A stretch of DNA of 64,000 nt, taken from positions 27,283,214-27,347,213 of the forward strand of contig OX388313.1 in NCBI GenBank assembly GCA_947579605.1, read 5' to 3'. Below the pieces are notes generated by a model. It saw only the letters and a program-made list of their open reading frames with translations, had not been told where the DNA came from and searched no databases. Of the stretch, positions 58,201 through 64,000 are shown one piece after another (position 1 is the first letter of the stretch; every line of letters begins with the position of its first letter). Both the position numbers and the translations under genes were made by a program. Origin of the DNA: Athripsodes cinereus. Its lineage: Eukaryota; Arthropoda; Insecta; Trichoptera; Leptoceridae.

Positions 58201-61200
58201 TATAGGATCACTTCCATTTGAGCGGGGGGTGGATGGGTGTGCTTGAATGCATGGCTCTCTCGATCATAGCATCCTTGGAACATTGGATATTGGCTGTGTG
58301 TTTAACTGGGCTTTGTAACTCATACTGGATTGGTGATTTTATTTTGATTTCTAGTATTTTGGGATTTTTATTTTTAACTTTTACTTTGACTTTTTTAAAT
58401 TATTTTTAACTTTTTGATTTTTTTCTCAAGACTAAGATATTTCTGGTAAGAGTGGAATCTTTGCTGGTCCACATGTTGAGTGATTTATTGTTAACATGTT
58501 ATGTTATGACTGTTTGATTCTTTAATATTGTAAAAATAAAATAAAAAACAAAAATAACTTTTAATAGAACAGCTTACTTTTTAAAGACTAAAACTGTAAT
58601 GAAAACTAGAAACATAATTTTATTTTTAAAAATATCGAAAATGTTTTCGTCATTTTAAATATTACAAATTTAATCTTAATCAAATAATTTATACTTCATA
58701 ATTCATAAAAAGCCTGTTTAAAATTAGCTTCTTTTTTATTATAGATTGAACCCACGAATTCCTATAAATAATGTTAAAACTAATTCATATCTAAATATAA
58801 TTATTTAAACAACCTCTCGACGTATTATTGTACGTTCGTTGTAAATTTGCACACAGAACATGATCATGCCTTCCACTCCAAATTATGAAATATTAGAAAC
58901 AAGAAAACTATAATTAACTAATTTGAATATTCCTAAATAGTTGTGTCCATACACAGGTGTTGAACAAACCGAACGGTATGAATGAATGTTCTGTCTCTCA
59001 TTTATTCTCTATTTATTCTCTTTGTCATCGAAAAAAAGAAAAGCGAAAAAAAAAACAGTTCGATTTTGTGCCATTCTCTGTATTTAAAATATGAAAAAAG
59101 ACGAGGAGAAAACATTCGTTCGCATCGTTCGGGCATTGTGCGTAGTAGATTTGTGGTTTCTGGGAAGTATGGAGGTATTTGATACGACGTAAAAGATTCC
59201 ATTATTCATGAGATGATTTCTTAAATGTGCCCTAGCAATGTTTTTTTACAATATGGCGTGTCCAGAAAAGGTGATTGTAAAATATTCAAAGAAGTAAATG
59301 TTAAAACGATCTACCTGAATAATCTTTTGAGTGAAATAAGGAATTTGTAACTCTAATTTAATATTATGGAGTACCTACCTACAGTGGAGTAACTGTATAG
59401 AAATACAGCAGTGCTACAGGTCCATAAAAAGACTTTTGATGGTCGTATCGCCGGAATGATCCGTATTCGAAGATCACATACTGCGCGAAATTTTTCTGTG
59501 CCTCTATGTAACAAAACTGTTTCGCAACTTCAATATATTATTATCAGGGTACAAAGCGTTTTTATAAATTACCTAAAGAACTCAAAAGTATCAATGACCA
59601 TTAAGAATTTTAAAATAGTCGGCGTTTAACAATAAAGAAATAAATTTGTGAAATATATAATTTTTTTATATTGTACATGTATATATAGTAAAGTATTTAT
59701 AAATAATCTAACCATGAAAGTAATCAAGTTATCCATGAAAATTTAAAACGGACGCACTATAATAATGTTTACACGTTAACATAATGCGAAATACGCCCAT
59801 TCAAAGCATTCGAACAGTGAGAAGTTTAACTTACGAAGGTTTCGATTGTGAATTAAATTTAATACGTGTAACGAAAGCTGATAAGGCTGACTAAATTGTT
59901 ACGCTACGGCTTAATACATTGTTGAACTTTTGATATTGTTACAAACTTCATTAAGAAAGTTTACTCGTTGAGGTTTGTTTTTAATTAAAAAAAATATTTT
60001 TCCATTAATAATGTTGATGTTTTGACGAAAATAATTATTTTACATACCTACCATTTTAGAGACTCATAAGATATTTTATTTTATTTTTCATTTTATTTAT
60101 TGGTAAAAAGTACAAAACAGACAACAACTATAAATATGGTTTAAGAAAAATAAAAATAAGTCGTTCATATCTCAGCTGTCATCCACAAAAATGTACCACA
60201 GTTAAGTCAATTATTTTGGTATCGCACATTCCGCTCATTCATCTGTTCTCACTAGCATATCACACAAGCAGCCATCGCTAACACACAAAAATATAGTTTG
60301 AAACATATTAATTATAAGTACAAATAAAAACTATTAATCAAAGAAAAAAAAAGAAGAAAAAAAACATATAAAATAGATATATAAATAAAACAAAATTGTG
60401 TTTTTCGTGGAGTCTTCTAAATTACCAGTTGTACAAGTTGGTATTTTTCTCCTCTGATTACGTGATAAAAGTATTGCAGTTTCCTTGTTTCTACACCGTC
60501 GAGCAACTCCAATACATTTTCATCCATTTCAGAGCAATCTCATTGCGAACTCTGCCTCTCCAAGAAATTTTACGTTAAACCAATGTATAGTGAAACACAA
60601 ATAAATAAAAATAGCTGCCGACTTACTCCACCTACACGACGCAAACATATTGCTTACTGTGCGGGTGTTTGGAGCTATTTGGGTTTATTTTAAATCCTGG
60701 TCCTGGCTGGGTCATGTTATGAGAATGCCCAATGATAGTTGGCCAAAAAGAGCAATGCTCTTCCATCCACAAGAGTTCAGTTGGCCCGGGTGTCCCTCTT
60801 ACACAATACATCGTTCCTATGACAACGACGACCGACGACGTTCCTATGTCCGAAGAGGTGACGCGATTGGCACGGAGACGCACTGAATGGATGAGGCTGG
60901 TTTCTGCCCTGTGCTCCCGAGAGAAGGGTTGAGAACGTGATGATGATGATAATGATTTTAAATCCAGATTAAGCTTAAAAAAATAGCTCAGGAATATGAA
61001 CATACTCAATATTTACGTAATCAAAAATTCTTTATCACATTAATATTCAAATGATATAAATTTGTACTACAGCGTTTTAGGGTGGAACGTTTGCGTATAA
61101 TGAAAATTTTGTATTTTTAGATCTGTACTTACTTAATTCCTGGAGTTACTTCCGTGAAGTTTCCGTGTAATGAAATATGCATAATCCCGTTTAAATATTC

Positions 61201-63344
61201 GTTTCATATCACAGTCTTAGATTACAAAATTAATTATTATTATGTCATCTCACTCTGAGGCGCTTGACAGTTTATACTCGTAATAATATAAGGAGAAGTG
61301 TATAAATAGGCAAACAAATATTATGAAAATATGCAAGATTGTGATGAAATATGCATTAGGCAGTTTTTAAATATTGGTTTAAAAAATGTCTTATATCCTT
61401 TTGAGGTGTAAATTAACGAAGCTTAGTGAGTAACTTTATGATACTACTACTGCTATACCATCACGGCATATCCCACAAGTGGGGTAGCCAGCAGACCAGC
61501 TGCGTGTAATAAACATGCACGCTACCTTCTACGTGCTAACAAAAATAAGAAATTCAGGTTGAGTGGCAAACCTCATCGCTGAATTTAAGATGTCTTTTTA
61601 CCAACACTTTCCCATGACACTCGAAAACTTATGGAAAATGTGGGCGACCAATTTTTTTCTAGTGCTCCACGGCCATATGGTCTTTTATAATATTTTTTTT
61701 AGATTTTTAAGTGGATAATCTTGATACGATTATTAGAATCAAAACCAAATATGTATAAAAGTGAATAAATATGCAGTACCAAAGACAAAGTTCTATAAAT
61801 ATTATACATACATTATATTAAACCAACAAGAGCTAACTGGAGAATCAGCCAACAACGAGCTAACTGGATTGGCCACAACATCAGGCACCCAGGACTACTC
61901 ATCGCCATCGCAGAGGGTAAGACCGAGGGGACAAATGGCAGAGGCCGACCAAGAGACGCATATATGGACCAACTGAAGAGAGACATGAACTGTGGCTCAT
62001 ACGTAGAGCTAAAAAGACTGGCTGAGAATAGAGACGAATGGAGAAGAAAAACCAAACTCGTTGCAGACCAATCTAATGGATTGTAACTCGTTATATATAT
62101 TAAACAATGCGGGGAATTCATTTTACTTTCTAGATAGAAAATATTGTGATAAAATATGAAGTAGAAATAGTGATTTTATAAAATAGAGAGCGTGCATATT
62201 ACATATTATTTTAGTTTATTATTATTTATTTATTTTAATCTTTTCGCACATCATCAATAATAACTAGACAATTTATAGTGCGCCGTTTTGTGGAATAAAT
62301 TCACTTCAAGGGCGCATAATATATAACAGTGTTAACAAAACAATACAAAATTCAAAACACTAGGGCGATATGCAGTGACGAGATTATCACTATGAAGTAC
62401 CTATCATAATTTATAATGTGCGTTTGTTCTACCTGAGATGTATTTTTTTTTATCTACTTAATTAAGAAAGTTAATTATAATGTTATTTCATAAAACATGC
62501 ATCTTATTGAAAATATGCAACTGAGTGAAAATATATACGCGACAATAGTAATGATAAGCACATTGATGAAAGTAAATAATTCTCTTGGTTAGAAATGGTT
62601 CTATTAAAACACAATTTGTGGAAGAAGTCCGTATTAATATAAATGAGTTGAAAATTTTATTTATTATTATAACCTTTGGTATTTATTGTGACAAGTAGTT
62701 TTAGCAATCCTAATTCAATAAAATTCCTAATTCAAAAAAAAAAAATTATTTTAATAATATCCGATTTGATGAATTATAAAAAAATAATATGGAAATCAGT
62801 TTCAACTCCTCGAGAAAATATTACGAAAATATACCCACCAGACTAATAATCTGTGACATTCCCTTTATGAGAGCAAATGTCTATACTAATTTTATAACTG
62901 TGCATAAATTTCCAGACCAAAATAATCTCTGACTTTCATTCGCCATTTGATTTGCTTCTCAAAAATACAAATACCGATTCTTTTTAAATATGATAAAGAA
63001 TATTATTATCTTTGTTTCAGATATTTGACCCAGAAAATGGTTTGGAGACAGCAATAGGACTTCTTCCAAGACCACATCTATCAACTGTGGATATCATTCC
63101 TGCAGAATCTCCAGCAACTACTACAAATTCATCATCCACGGTCCAATCTCCACTACCTCACCCTCCTGGAATAACAAAGAATCCGGCAAACAAAGTGACA
63201 ACAACCACTAAAAAGACAGCTAGGATAGCATCCCCGCCAACACAAGAAATTAAGAAAGAGAATAATGAAACTAAAGTGCCGACTACAACGCCAAAAAATC
63301 CTAATAGTCCCAAAGAATTCAGACGATGTTATTCGATAGCGTAA
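31291..63344 (+). CDS. Small multi-pass membrane protein of unknown function, three exons over 32 kb
   Basis: Exon 1 runs 31291-31363 (or 31359), exon 2 runs 52300-52589 and exon 3 runs 63021-63344. All three are phase-compatible and give 228 aa. The N-terminus is short and polar (MNIKLNNEDRTQDILDPEP). Exon 2 encodes three hydrophobic stretches: NHALLLFVLPILIQFIILF, then YVAILVGISLVCLAIYH, then VMASLLVPALIMMLYIAWVL, separated by EERRRTGR and WVRR, and ends in a basic RDKKK. Exon 3 is a Thr/Pro/Lys-rich tail ending FRRCYSIA. A shorter model uses donor 31359 and acceptor 52407, both good consensus sites and both phase 0. It omits the first hydrophobic segment and gives 191 aa. The function is not recognised. 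Linking exon 1, 21 kb away, rests on phase and splice-site fit only. Exons 2 and 3 together are more secure. Confidence 0.6.
31365..33214. other. Intron of the membrane-protein gene, no other gene seen
   Basis: AT-rich. A GC-rich edge ACCCGGCTTCACTTAGG near 32,470 resembles the end of R3500 in reverse. Confidence 0.4.
33215..33485 (+). repeat. Family-X retroposon, nearly full length
   Basis: CATTTCCCACAAATGGGGTAG, AAACATGCAAGTCGTCCTCT, GGATGGGTGGCATGCCTCAT, then CGGAAACTTACAGAAATGAG and GATTCCACGGAATAC follow the order of the other copies. Confidence 0.6.
34320..34515 (+). mobile_element. LINE-F C-terminal remnant
   Basis: One frame reads AFGVVGPVTWNRLPVLLRDS, the AxxxWNxLP signature found just before the end of Jockey/CR1/RTE-type LINE polyproteins. 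It is followed by a decayed end and AAATCATCCAGAATCATCA. A short related piece is at 55,640-55,715. Confidence 0.65.
34625..34760 (-). repeat. GCG-type retroposon tail, (AAT)n variant, minus strand
   Basis: It begins with (AATAAT)n, CTTTATTGCACAAAAAATC and ends GAGCGAGTTTATCGCAGAAG, GCGATATCTTCCAACTAAC. Confidence 0.6.
34770..36240. other. Intron spacer, no gene seen
   Basis: A moderately GC-rich patch at 35,320-35,530 is not in any long frame and matches nothing else here. It may be an old, unrecognisable element. Confidence 0.35.
36247..36499. repeat. Imperfect tandem duplication with a 58-nt hairpin
   Basis: Two direct copies (AATCTTGTTTGATTTTATTGG ... TTTTTAAAATATTTAGTA) lie about 120 bp apart. 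The second ends in a hairpin at 36,442-36,499: ATTAGTTATTATGTACT and CACCACA pair with their exact inverted copies around an 8-nt loop, with one mismatch. Confidence 0.7.
36500..37990. other. Intron spacer with SINE-1 trace
   Basis: A decayed SINE-1 head lies at about 36,808-36,885 (GATTGGTAGCCTGGTGGTAAA, GGGTTCGAATTTTG). At 37,010-37,150 ACTAAGACGATATGCAGTGG matches 62,360-62,400. No gene is seen. Confidence 0.4.
38080..38480 (-). mobile_element. LINE-B C-terminal remnant, minus strand
   Basis: The reverse strand encodes MNEDRVTKNIYSD, GGGPRIKWQDQILKGGHV, NRRACMRNCVDGW and CKDRRKWRSFLSA, with frameshifts. It aligns throughout with the 56.5-kb copy. Confidence 0.7.
38793..38960 (+). repeat. 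SINE-1, copy 2
   Basis: GAGTTCGTCAGTAGCTTGGAG, B-box GGTTCGATCGCAGG and tail CAGATATATCTAAAAAAAAA. It is about 85-90 percent like the copy at 755 by eye. Confidence 0.7.
38975..39070 (-). repeat. Variant retroposon tail (TTGCCTGGAGGCAATA hairpin), minus strand
   Basis: (AATAATAAT), then GAGCAATTGGCGAGCTTATTG and CCTGGAGGCAATATCTTCC. The same variant is seen at 16,395-16,440. Confidence 0.5.
39285..39690 (+). repeat. Family-X retroposon interrupted by a GCG-type tail
   Basis: Family X runs from CTACTACTGCTATCCCATC to CATGCCAACAAAATAT at about 39,382. It is then interrupted by a minus-strand GCG-hairpin unit to about 39,520, and resumes at GACATTCAGGATAGATGGC. AATATT flanks the inserted unit on both sides, a likely target duplication. 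Confidence 0.65.
39691..40605. other. Intron spacer, no gene seen
   Basis: Nothing is recognised. An ATGTCTAATGTGACGGAAGA stretch at 40,380 opens a short frame, but it soon stops and no splice donor is convincing. Confidence 0.35.
40610..40735 (+). repeat. GCG-hairpin retroposon tail
   Basis: GAGTTAGTTGGAAGAAATTGG, GCCTTTGCGATAAACTCGCC, ending AATGAATAAATAAATAAAG. Closest to the 13.2-kb copy. Confidence 0.65.
40740..42480. other. Intron spacer, no gene seen
   Basis: AT-rich with (TTTA)n near 41,022-41,046. No structure is assigned. Confidence 0.35.
42481..42630. repeat. Family-X head plus SINE-3 fragment
   Basis: ATCCCATCACGTCATCTCCC and GCGGGGTAGC are family X. CTTAGTTTGGGATCTGTGTG and ATTGTCTATGCG match, inverted, the start of the SINE-3 piece at 44.75 and 58.09 kb. 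Confidence 0.45.
42940..43035 (-). repeat. Dispersed repeat (SINE-4), inverted relative to 52.0 kb
   Basis: AGATATCTCAGGAGCTG, TTTATCCGCATAATTAAAC and TCCTCACGGGCAGGCC are the reverse of CGGTCGTGAGGACAAAAATT ... CTCCTGAGATATC at about 52,027-52,090. Confidence 0.5.
43274..43311. repeat. Perfect short stem-loop related to SINE-3
   Basis: TTTTTCAAATTGTCC and GGACAATTTGAAAAA flank AGACCCA, giving a 15-bp perfect stem with a 7-nt loop. The 5' half resembles the middle of SINE-3 (44,870). Confidence 0.6.
43320..44750. other. Intron spacer, no gene seen
   Basis: (TTTA)n at 43,541-43,562 starts an apparent tail of an old retroposon. Nothing else is recognised. Confidence 0.35.
44755..44935 (-). 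repeat. tRNA-derived SINE-3, minus strand
   Basis: On the reverse strand a B-box CTGGGTTCGATTCCCGGCCA is followed by GGACCAAATGAAGAATGAC and a (TGTG)-rich stretch, ending CATAGTTCGGGACTAGCTC. Fragments of its 3' end occur at 42.55 and 58.09 kb. Confidence 0.65.
45055..45450 (-). mobile_element. LINE-E 3' end, minus strand
   Basis: The reverse strand matches 23,466-23,850 nearly throughout, from CGTCTCGGAAACAAATATGT through the stop and 3' UTR to AATAAATAAATAAATA. A piece of GCG-type tail (GAGGGCGAGTTAATC) abuts it at 45,005. Confidence 0.75.
45862..46272. mobile_element. Possible TIR element with subterminal repeats
   Basis: AGATCTGAATTTTTC at the left and GAAAATTCAGATC at the right are inverted. 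Inside the left end a degenerate unit of about 25 bp (GAAAATCGGTGTTATTTTTT) repeats four times. No target duplication is visible, so the boundaries are provisional. Confidence 0.45.
46690..46915 (+). repeat. Dispersed repeat P, copy 1
   Basis: ATGGATTGAAAATAGATAGA, GATAAACTGCTGTTCACATTG, AATTTACAACAATTGTTTGAT and CCCCGAAACAGA recur in order at 57.10-57.30 kb. It is a moderately diverged direct repeat without coding capacity. Confidence 0.6.
46925..47480. repeat. Diverged single unit of the 150-bp repeat, split by LINE-D
   Basis: CAACAAGTCAAAATGTCTTA and ATTCGAGAAATCG at the left and GGAACCATGTATTTTTTTAT and TTGTGGAATTGATAGAGTGG at the right match the 29.2-29.8 kb array. The middle is displaced by the LINE-D fragment. 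Confidence 0.5.
47138..47362 (-). mobile_element. LINE-D C-terminal remnant, minus strand, (ATG)n end
   Basis: The reverse strand encodes GRPSFTIHRSYDNDIRAQGM and EWRRLVSALCSREER. It begins on the plus strand with (CAT)6, the same junction as at 18.06 kb. It is 5'-truncated. Confidence 0.75.
47663..48180 (+). repeat. Dispersed retroposon Q, copy 1
   Basis: It starts GGTCTCTCACTGTTTGGCAA. It includes a conserved frame (LECMALSIIASLGHWILAV) and ends TTCTTTAATATTGTGAAAAT followed by (AATAAA)n, a typical poly(A)-like retroposon tail. The second copy is at 58.18-58.55 kb. A short internal duplication (TTTCTAGTATTTTGGGATTT) occurs near 47,940. Its parent element is unknown. Confidence 0.6.
48394..48436 (+). 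ncRNA. Hammerhead ribozyme-like motif 1 (type I)
   Basis: In order: stem I 5' strand GCAC, core CTGATGA (48,398-48,404), one extra T, and stem II of 7 paired positions with one A-C mismatch (GCGAACT / AGTCCGC, loop CGG). Then come GAAA (48,423-48,426), CCGG as a minimal self-complementary stem III, and the GUC cleavage triplet ending at 48,432. The stem I 3' strand GTGT has one G-U pair. The palindromic ACCGGU stem III would favour dimer-type folding. The extra T between the core and stem II departs from the consensus. Confidence 0.6.
48591..48633 (+). ncRNA. Hammerhead ribozyme-like motif 2 (type I)
   Basis: It repeats motif 1 exactly 197 bp downstream, with CTGATGA at 48,595-48,601, GAAA at 48,620-48,623 and the predicted cleavage after 48,629. 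Stem I is perfect here (GCAC with GTGC). The sequence beyond enters the right inverted arm. Confidence 0.6.
48703..49425. other. Intron spacer, no gene seen
   Basis: Nothing is recognised besides chance frames. Confidence 0.35.
49429..49675 (+). repeat. tRNA-derived SINE-2
   Basis: The head GTTAGGAGCCTGTTGGTAGAG with GGTTCCAATCC resembles A and B boxes. The body TTTTCCCTAGATGTTTCAAG reappears at 52.84 kb (CCCTGGATGTTTCAAGAGC). It ends AATAAACCCAAATTCATATAT plus an A-run. Confidence 0.55.
50201..50677. mobile_element. 477-bp hAT-type MITE rich in GCATCC repeats
   Basis: The termini CAGGGATGTTGCG and CGCAACATCCCTG are exact inverted repeats, flanked on both sides by ATATAAAG, a perfect 8-bp target duplication. 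Each end holds clusters of the hexamer GCATCC/GGATGC in both orientations, which can fold into many hairpins and probably represent transposase-binding sites. The interior has no transposase frame. It lies within the large intron of the membrane-protein gene. Confidence 0.88.
50686..51668. other. Intron spacer, no gene seen
   Basis: No recognised structure. Confidence 0.35.
51671..51758. repeat. Tandem repeat, 4 x 22 bp
   Basis: Four identical units of ATTATATATTGTGTGTACAT plus TG run head to tail. The last differs only in its final base pair. Confidence 0.9.
51995..52260 (+). mobile_element. SINE-4/LINE-C 3' remnant
   Basis: The first 100 bp match 42.94-43.03 kb inverted. The rest (GAGAAATCGGCAAGCATGTA, GGATAGATCAATATGGGGTT, TGCTTAACCCACCTTGACG) matches, inverted, 53.82-53.93 kb. 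The piece ends about 40 bp before the acceptor of exon 2 of the membrane-protein gene, so a transposon end lies close to its splice site. Confidence 0.55.
52810..53030 (+). repeat. SINE-2 body, copy 2
   Basis: CACTTTTCCCTGGATGTTTCAAGAG through GAACCCTTAATGCCCCTTGG aligns with 49.55-49.64 kb but lacks the tRNA-like head. A family-X head (CATCATGGCATATCCCACGTG) lies just upstream at 52,662. Confidence 0.45.
53385..53640 (-). repeat. Family-X retroposon, best copy, (TAG)n tail
   Basis: Reading left to right: CCGTGGAGCACCCGGTAAAG, GAGTGTCCTGTAAAAGGCAG, GCGATGAGGCTTGCCACCC, GGCACGAAGAGGACAGTTTG, GGATATGCCGTGATGGTATAG and then (TAG)5. As the tail is at the right, the transcribed strand is probably the one shown. 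I label it minus only relative to copies such as 61.4 kb. Confidence 0.6.
53690..53810 (+). repeat. GCG-type tail ending (TTA)n
   Basis: GGTTAGTTGAAAGATATCGC, TTCTGCGATAAACTCGTC, then CAATAAAGTTTATTATTATTA. Same variant as 34.63 kb. Confidence 0.6.
53815..53931 (-). mobile_element. LINE-C 3' remnant, minus strand
   Basis: The reverse strand encodes CMRNLMNVEEANVVCKDRSI followed by W, RSVLSAYPTWDTA and a stop, the same end domain as LINE-B. It runs up to the Helitron-like element. Confidence 0.6.
53932..54289 (+). mobile_element. Helitron-like non-autonomous element
   Basis: It begins TCTAATATATAAAATTCTCG and ends GCCGGGTCAGCTAG followed by T, agreeing with Helitron rules (5' TC, 3' CTRR, insertion next to T). 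A short GC hairpin precedes the 3' end. The body (CCGAAACGGCTGGACCGATT) is typical of repeats I associate with lepidopteran Helitrons, from memory. There is no Rep/helicase frame. Confidence 0.6.
54545..54882 (-). repeat. Decayed GCG-type tail followed by inverted SINE-1
   Basis: GAGGGCTAGCTTATCGCTAG (about 54,665) is a worn tail. From about 54,730 the reverse of SINE-1 follows (TATAAACCCAAATACAG ... GAGACCGAGACTCTACC ... CCAGGCTTCTGATAA). Confidence 0.55.
54890..55725. other. Intron spacer with a poly-C tract and LINE-F trace
   Basis: A 12-base C run lies at about 55,310-55,321. Near 55,640-55,715 AGCACCCTTGAGACTTTCAAA and GTAAAACGGCGCCAAAGTAA match the end of LINE-F at 34.46 kb. Confidence 0.45.
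55730..55965 (+). repeat. Family-X retroposon copy
   Basis: ACTACTACTTACTTTACCATC, CATACAAATGGGGTAGCCAG, CAGAATGGATGTTTAATCTC and CGGGTGCTCCACGGAACAAT follow the family order. Here the (TAC)n side is at the left. Confidence 0.6.
56490..56910 (+). mobile_element. LINE-B C-terminal remnant ending (TATG)n
   Basis: An intact 131-codon frame includes MRLLRRMCGKSLRDRVRNSD, KFRWFGHVERMNEDRMTKKI, RRRGRSRIKWQDNL and CKDRRKWRSILSANSTWEAA. This is the C-terminal domain following the reverse transcriptase in RTE-like LINEs (the W-GHV-R motif is characteristic). It stops and runs into TATGTATGTATGTAA. It is a 5'-truncated, relatively young copy. Confidence 0.8.
57096..57300 (+). repeat. Dispersed repeat P, copy 2
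   Basis: Direct repeat of 46.69-46.92 kb with scattered substitutions and small indels. Confidence 0.6.
57480..57790 (-). mobile_element. RTE-like LINE C-terminal remnant, minus strand
   Basis: The reverse strand reads LRDRIENTVIRENRDIKDIV followed by RWRRKRRR, a stop, NHVARI and a long broken tail. RxRxxNxxIR and the K-H-AR block are the usual connector between the reverse transcriptase and the end of RTE-type proteins. Its antisense frame is long by chance. Confidence 0.55.
58085..58140 (-). repeat. SINE-3 3' fragment
   Basis: CATGGACAATTCATACAGATC and GAGCTAGTCCCAAACTA match 44,753-44,795. Confidence 0.5.
58181..58550 (+). repeat. Dispersed retroposon Q, copy 2
   Basis: It matches 47,663-48,180 from GGTCTCTCACTGTTTGGCAA to TTCTTTAATATTGTAAAAAT. 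The frame LECMALSIIASLEHWILAV is kept, but there is an upstream stop. Confidence 0.6.
58560..59395. other. Intron spacer, no gene seen
   Basis: No recognised structure. Confidence 0.35.
59400..59640 (+). mobile_element. Possible LINE C-terminal remnant
   Basis: A 70-codon frame includes IRIRRSHTARNFSVPLCNKT, VFINYLKNSK and TIKNFKIVGV, arranged like the final domain of CR1/Jockey-type proteins (RRSxxxNFxxPxxxT ... NxLP ... FKK). It ends in AATAAAGAAATAAA. It is short and AT-rich, so this is tentative. Confidence 0.4.
59645..60685. other. Intron spacer, no gene seen
   Basis: The poly-A-rich stretch at 60,300-60,400 may be an old inverted tail. No gene is seen. Confidence 0.35.
60690..60950 (+). 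mobile_element. LINE-D C-terminal remnant ending (GAT)n
   Basis: It encodes SWLGHVMRMPNDSWPKRAM and, after a frameshift, RRTEWMRLVSALCSREKG, then GTGATGATGATGATAATG. It is more decayed than the copies at 17.8 and 47.1 kb and extends slightly further 5'. Confidence 0.7.
60955..61435. other. Intron spacer, no gene seen
   Basis: No recognised structure. Confidence 0.35.
61438..61680 (+). repeat. Family-X retroposon, near full length
   Basis: ATACTACTACTGCTATACCAT, CACGGCATATCCCACAAGTG, CAAACCTCATCGCTGAATTT, GACACTCGAAAACTTATGG and GTGCTCCACGG occur in order. It is the inverse of the 53.4-kb copy. Confidence 0.6.
61838..62090 (+). mobile_element. LINE-A C-terminal remnant, frameshifted
   Basis: The frames together give QQRANWIGHNIRHPGLLIAI, EGTNGRGRPRDAYMDQLKRD and ENRDEWRRKTKLVADQS, parallel to the 15.5-kb copy. 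It ends with (TATATA). Confidence 0.65.
62095..63020. other. Intron spacer with a dispersed repeat trace
   Basis: At about 62,360-62,400 AGGGCGATATGCAGTGACGAG matches 37,105-37,140. Otherwise there is nothing. Confidence 0.4.
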
Positions 63345-63405
63345 ACATATTTGACAATGTATAAACTAGTCATTGTTTAAGTGATTATAATGCAATGATC
63401 TAATC

Positions 63406-63411
63406 AATAAA
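63406..63411 (+). promoter_or_regulatory. Poly(A) signal AATAAA
   Basis: It lies 62 bases after the stop codon of the membrane-protein gene, a plausible short 3' UTR. Confidence 0.55.
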
Positions 63412-64000
63412 ATAGGCAAATAAGAATTTAGTGAGTGAGCTTTAGGATAAATTTATCAATTACAACTATTGTTTGATTGCCAAAAAAATTACGGATTCTA
63501 GCATATTTATCTATTCTAGCATAAACTGAAATCTATTGAGTATTTTTTCGTACTCTGACTATATTACATATAAGCACATACATATTATAGACTCTTAATT
63601 CACAATTCTGACGACCAATTTCAATCTTTTTCAGTTTTAAGATAATTGCAATTTCTTTTCACCATTGGCATGATTCAGGGGTGTGTTATGTCTCCTTTTC
63701 ATTATGAAATAAGTTGATATCTAATTAACTTTAAATTATTAAAAAATGAGATTAACAGTTTTATTTTTAAGGGAGTGAATAAAATAAATGAATAAATTCT
63801 TAGCTGTAAAAATAAAATTTGAATAGACATTTTTTGATGAAATAAACAAAACCTAATCAACATTTTAATATACCTAAATCCGTTCATTTATGAATTCTGT
63901 CGAGTACATTGAAGATACTGTGCGCTTCAAAATTTTGGATTTTTAAAAATAATTGATTATTCAAGAAATATCCCGTTGATTTTTATAATGAAAATATTTT
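63412..64000. other. AT-rich spacer, no gene seen
   Basis: Only chance frames. Confidence 0.4.

Overview
The window is eukaryotic nuclear DNA. It has spliced genes with GT-AG introns, Pol III genes and very AT-rich spacers packed with degraded retroposons. The repeat repertoire points to an insect, most probably a moth or butterfly: short LINE 3' tails carrying a GCG hairpin, tRNA-derived SINEs, a Helitron-like end and frequent GTAGGTACCTA-type simple motifs. That assignment is inference; no species is claimed.

Layout. 1-5.9 kb is repeat and spacer DNA with a Harbinger-like TIR element. A possible orphan last exon lies at 6.09-6.30 kb. At 7.3-10.85 kb a six-exon gene on the minus strand encodes a 367-residue coiled-coil protein that I cannot name. 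A 5S rRNA gene sits inside one of its introns, on the same strand. About 590 bp separates its start from that of the divergent plus-strand gene, a complete nine-exon MINPP1 (11.44-20.40 kb, 441 aa, ending in KDEL). The introns of MINPP1 hold four tRNA genes (Asn-GTT and initiator Met on the minus strand, Glu-TTC and Val-AAC on the plus strand), a 1.1-kb hAT-type element and a 202-bp palindrome. A broken DD41D mariner lies just downstream.

From 22 kb to 64 kb the window is mostly transposon debris. The exception is one thinly spread plus-strand gene for a small multi-pass membrane protein (exons at 31.29, 52.3-52.6 and 63.02-63.34 kb, introns of about 21 and 10 kb). The debris includes at least five kinds of LINE C-terminal remnant, many of which end in a microsatellite, several SINE families, a 4 x 150-bp tandem array, a 477-bp hAT-type MITE with a perfect 8-bp target duplication and a Helitron-like element.

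The most unusual structure is at 48,191-48,702. Perfect inverted repeats of about 90 bp enclose two directly repeated 197-bp units, and each unit carries what reads as a type-I hammerhead ribozyme. The core has CTGATGA, a 7-bp-class stem II, GAAA, a palindromic 4-nt stem III and a GUC cleavage triplet followed by a matching stem I. Tandem hammerheads one unit apart are the hallmark of retrozyme and Penelope-terminal-repeat organisation. One extra U between the core and stem II leaves catalytic activity uncertain.
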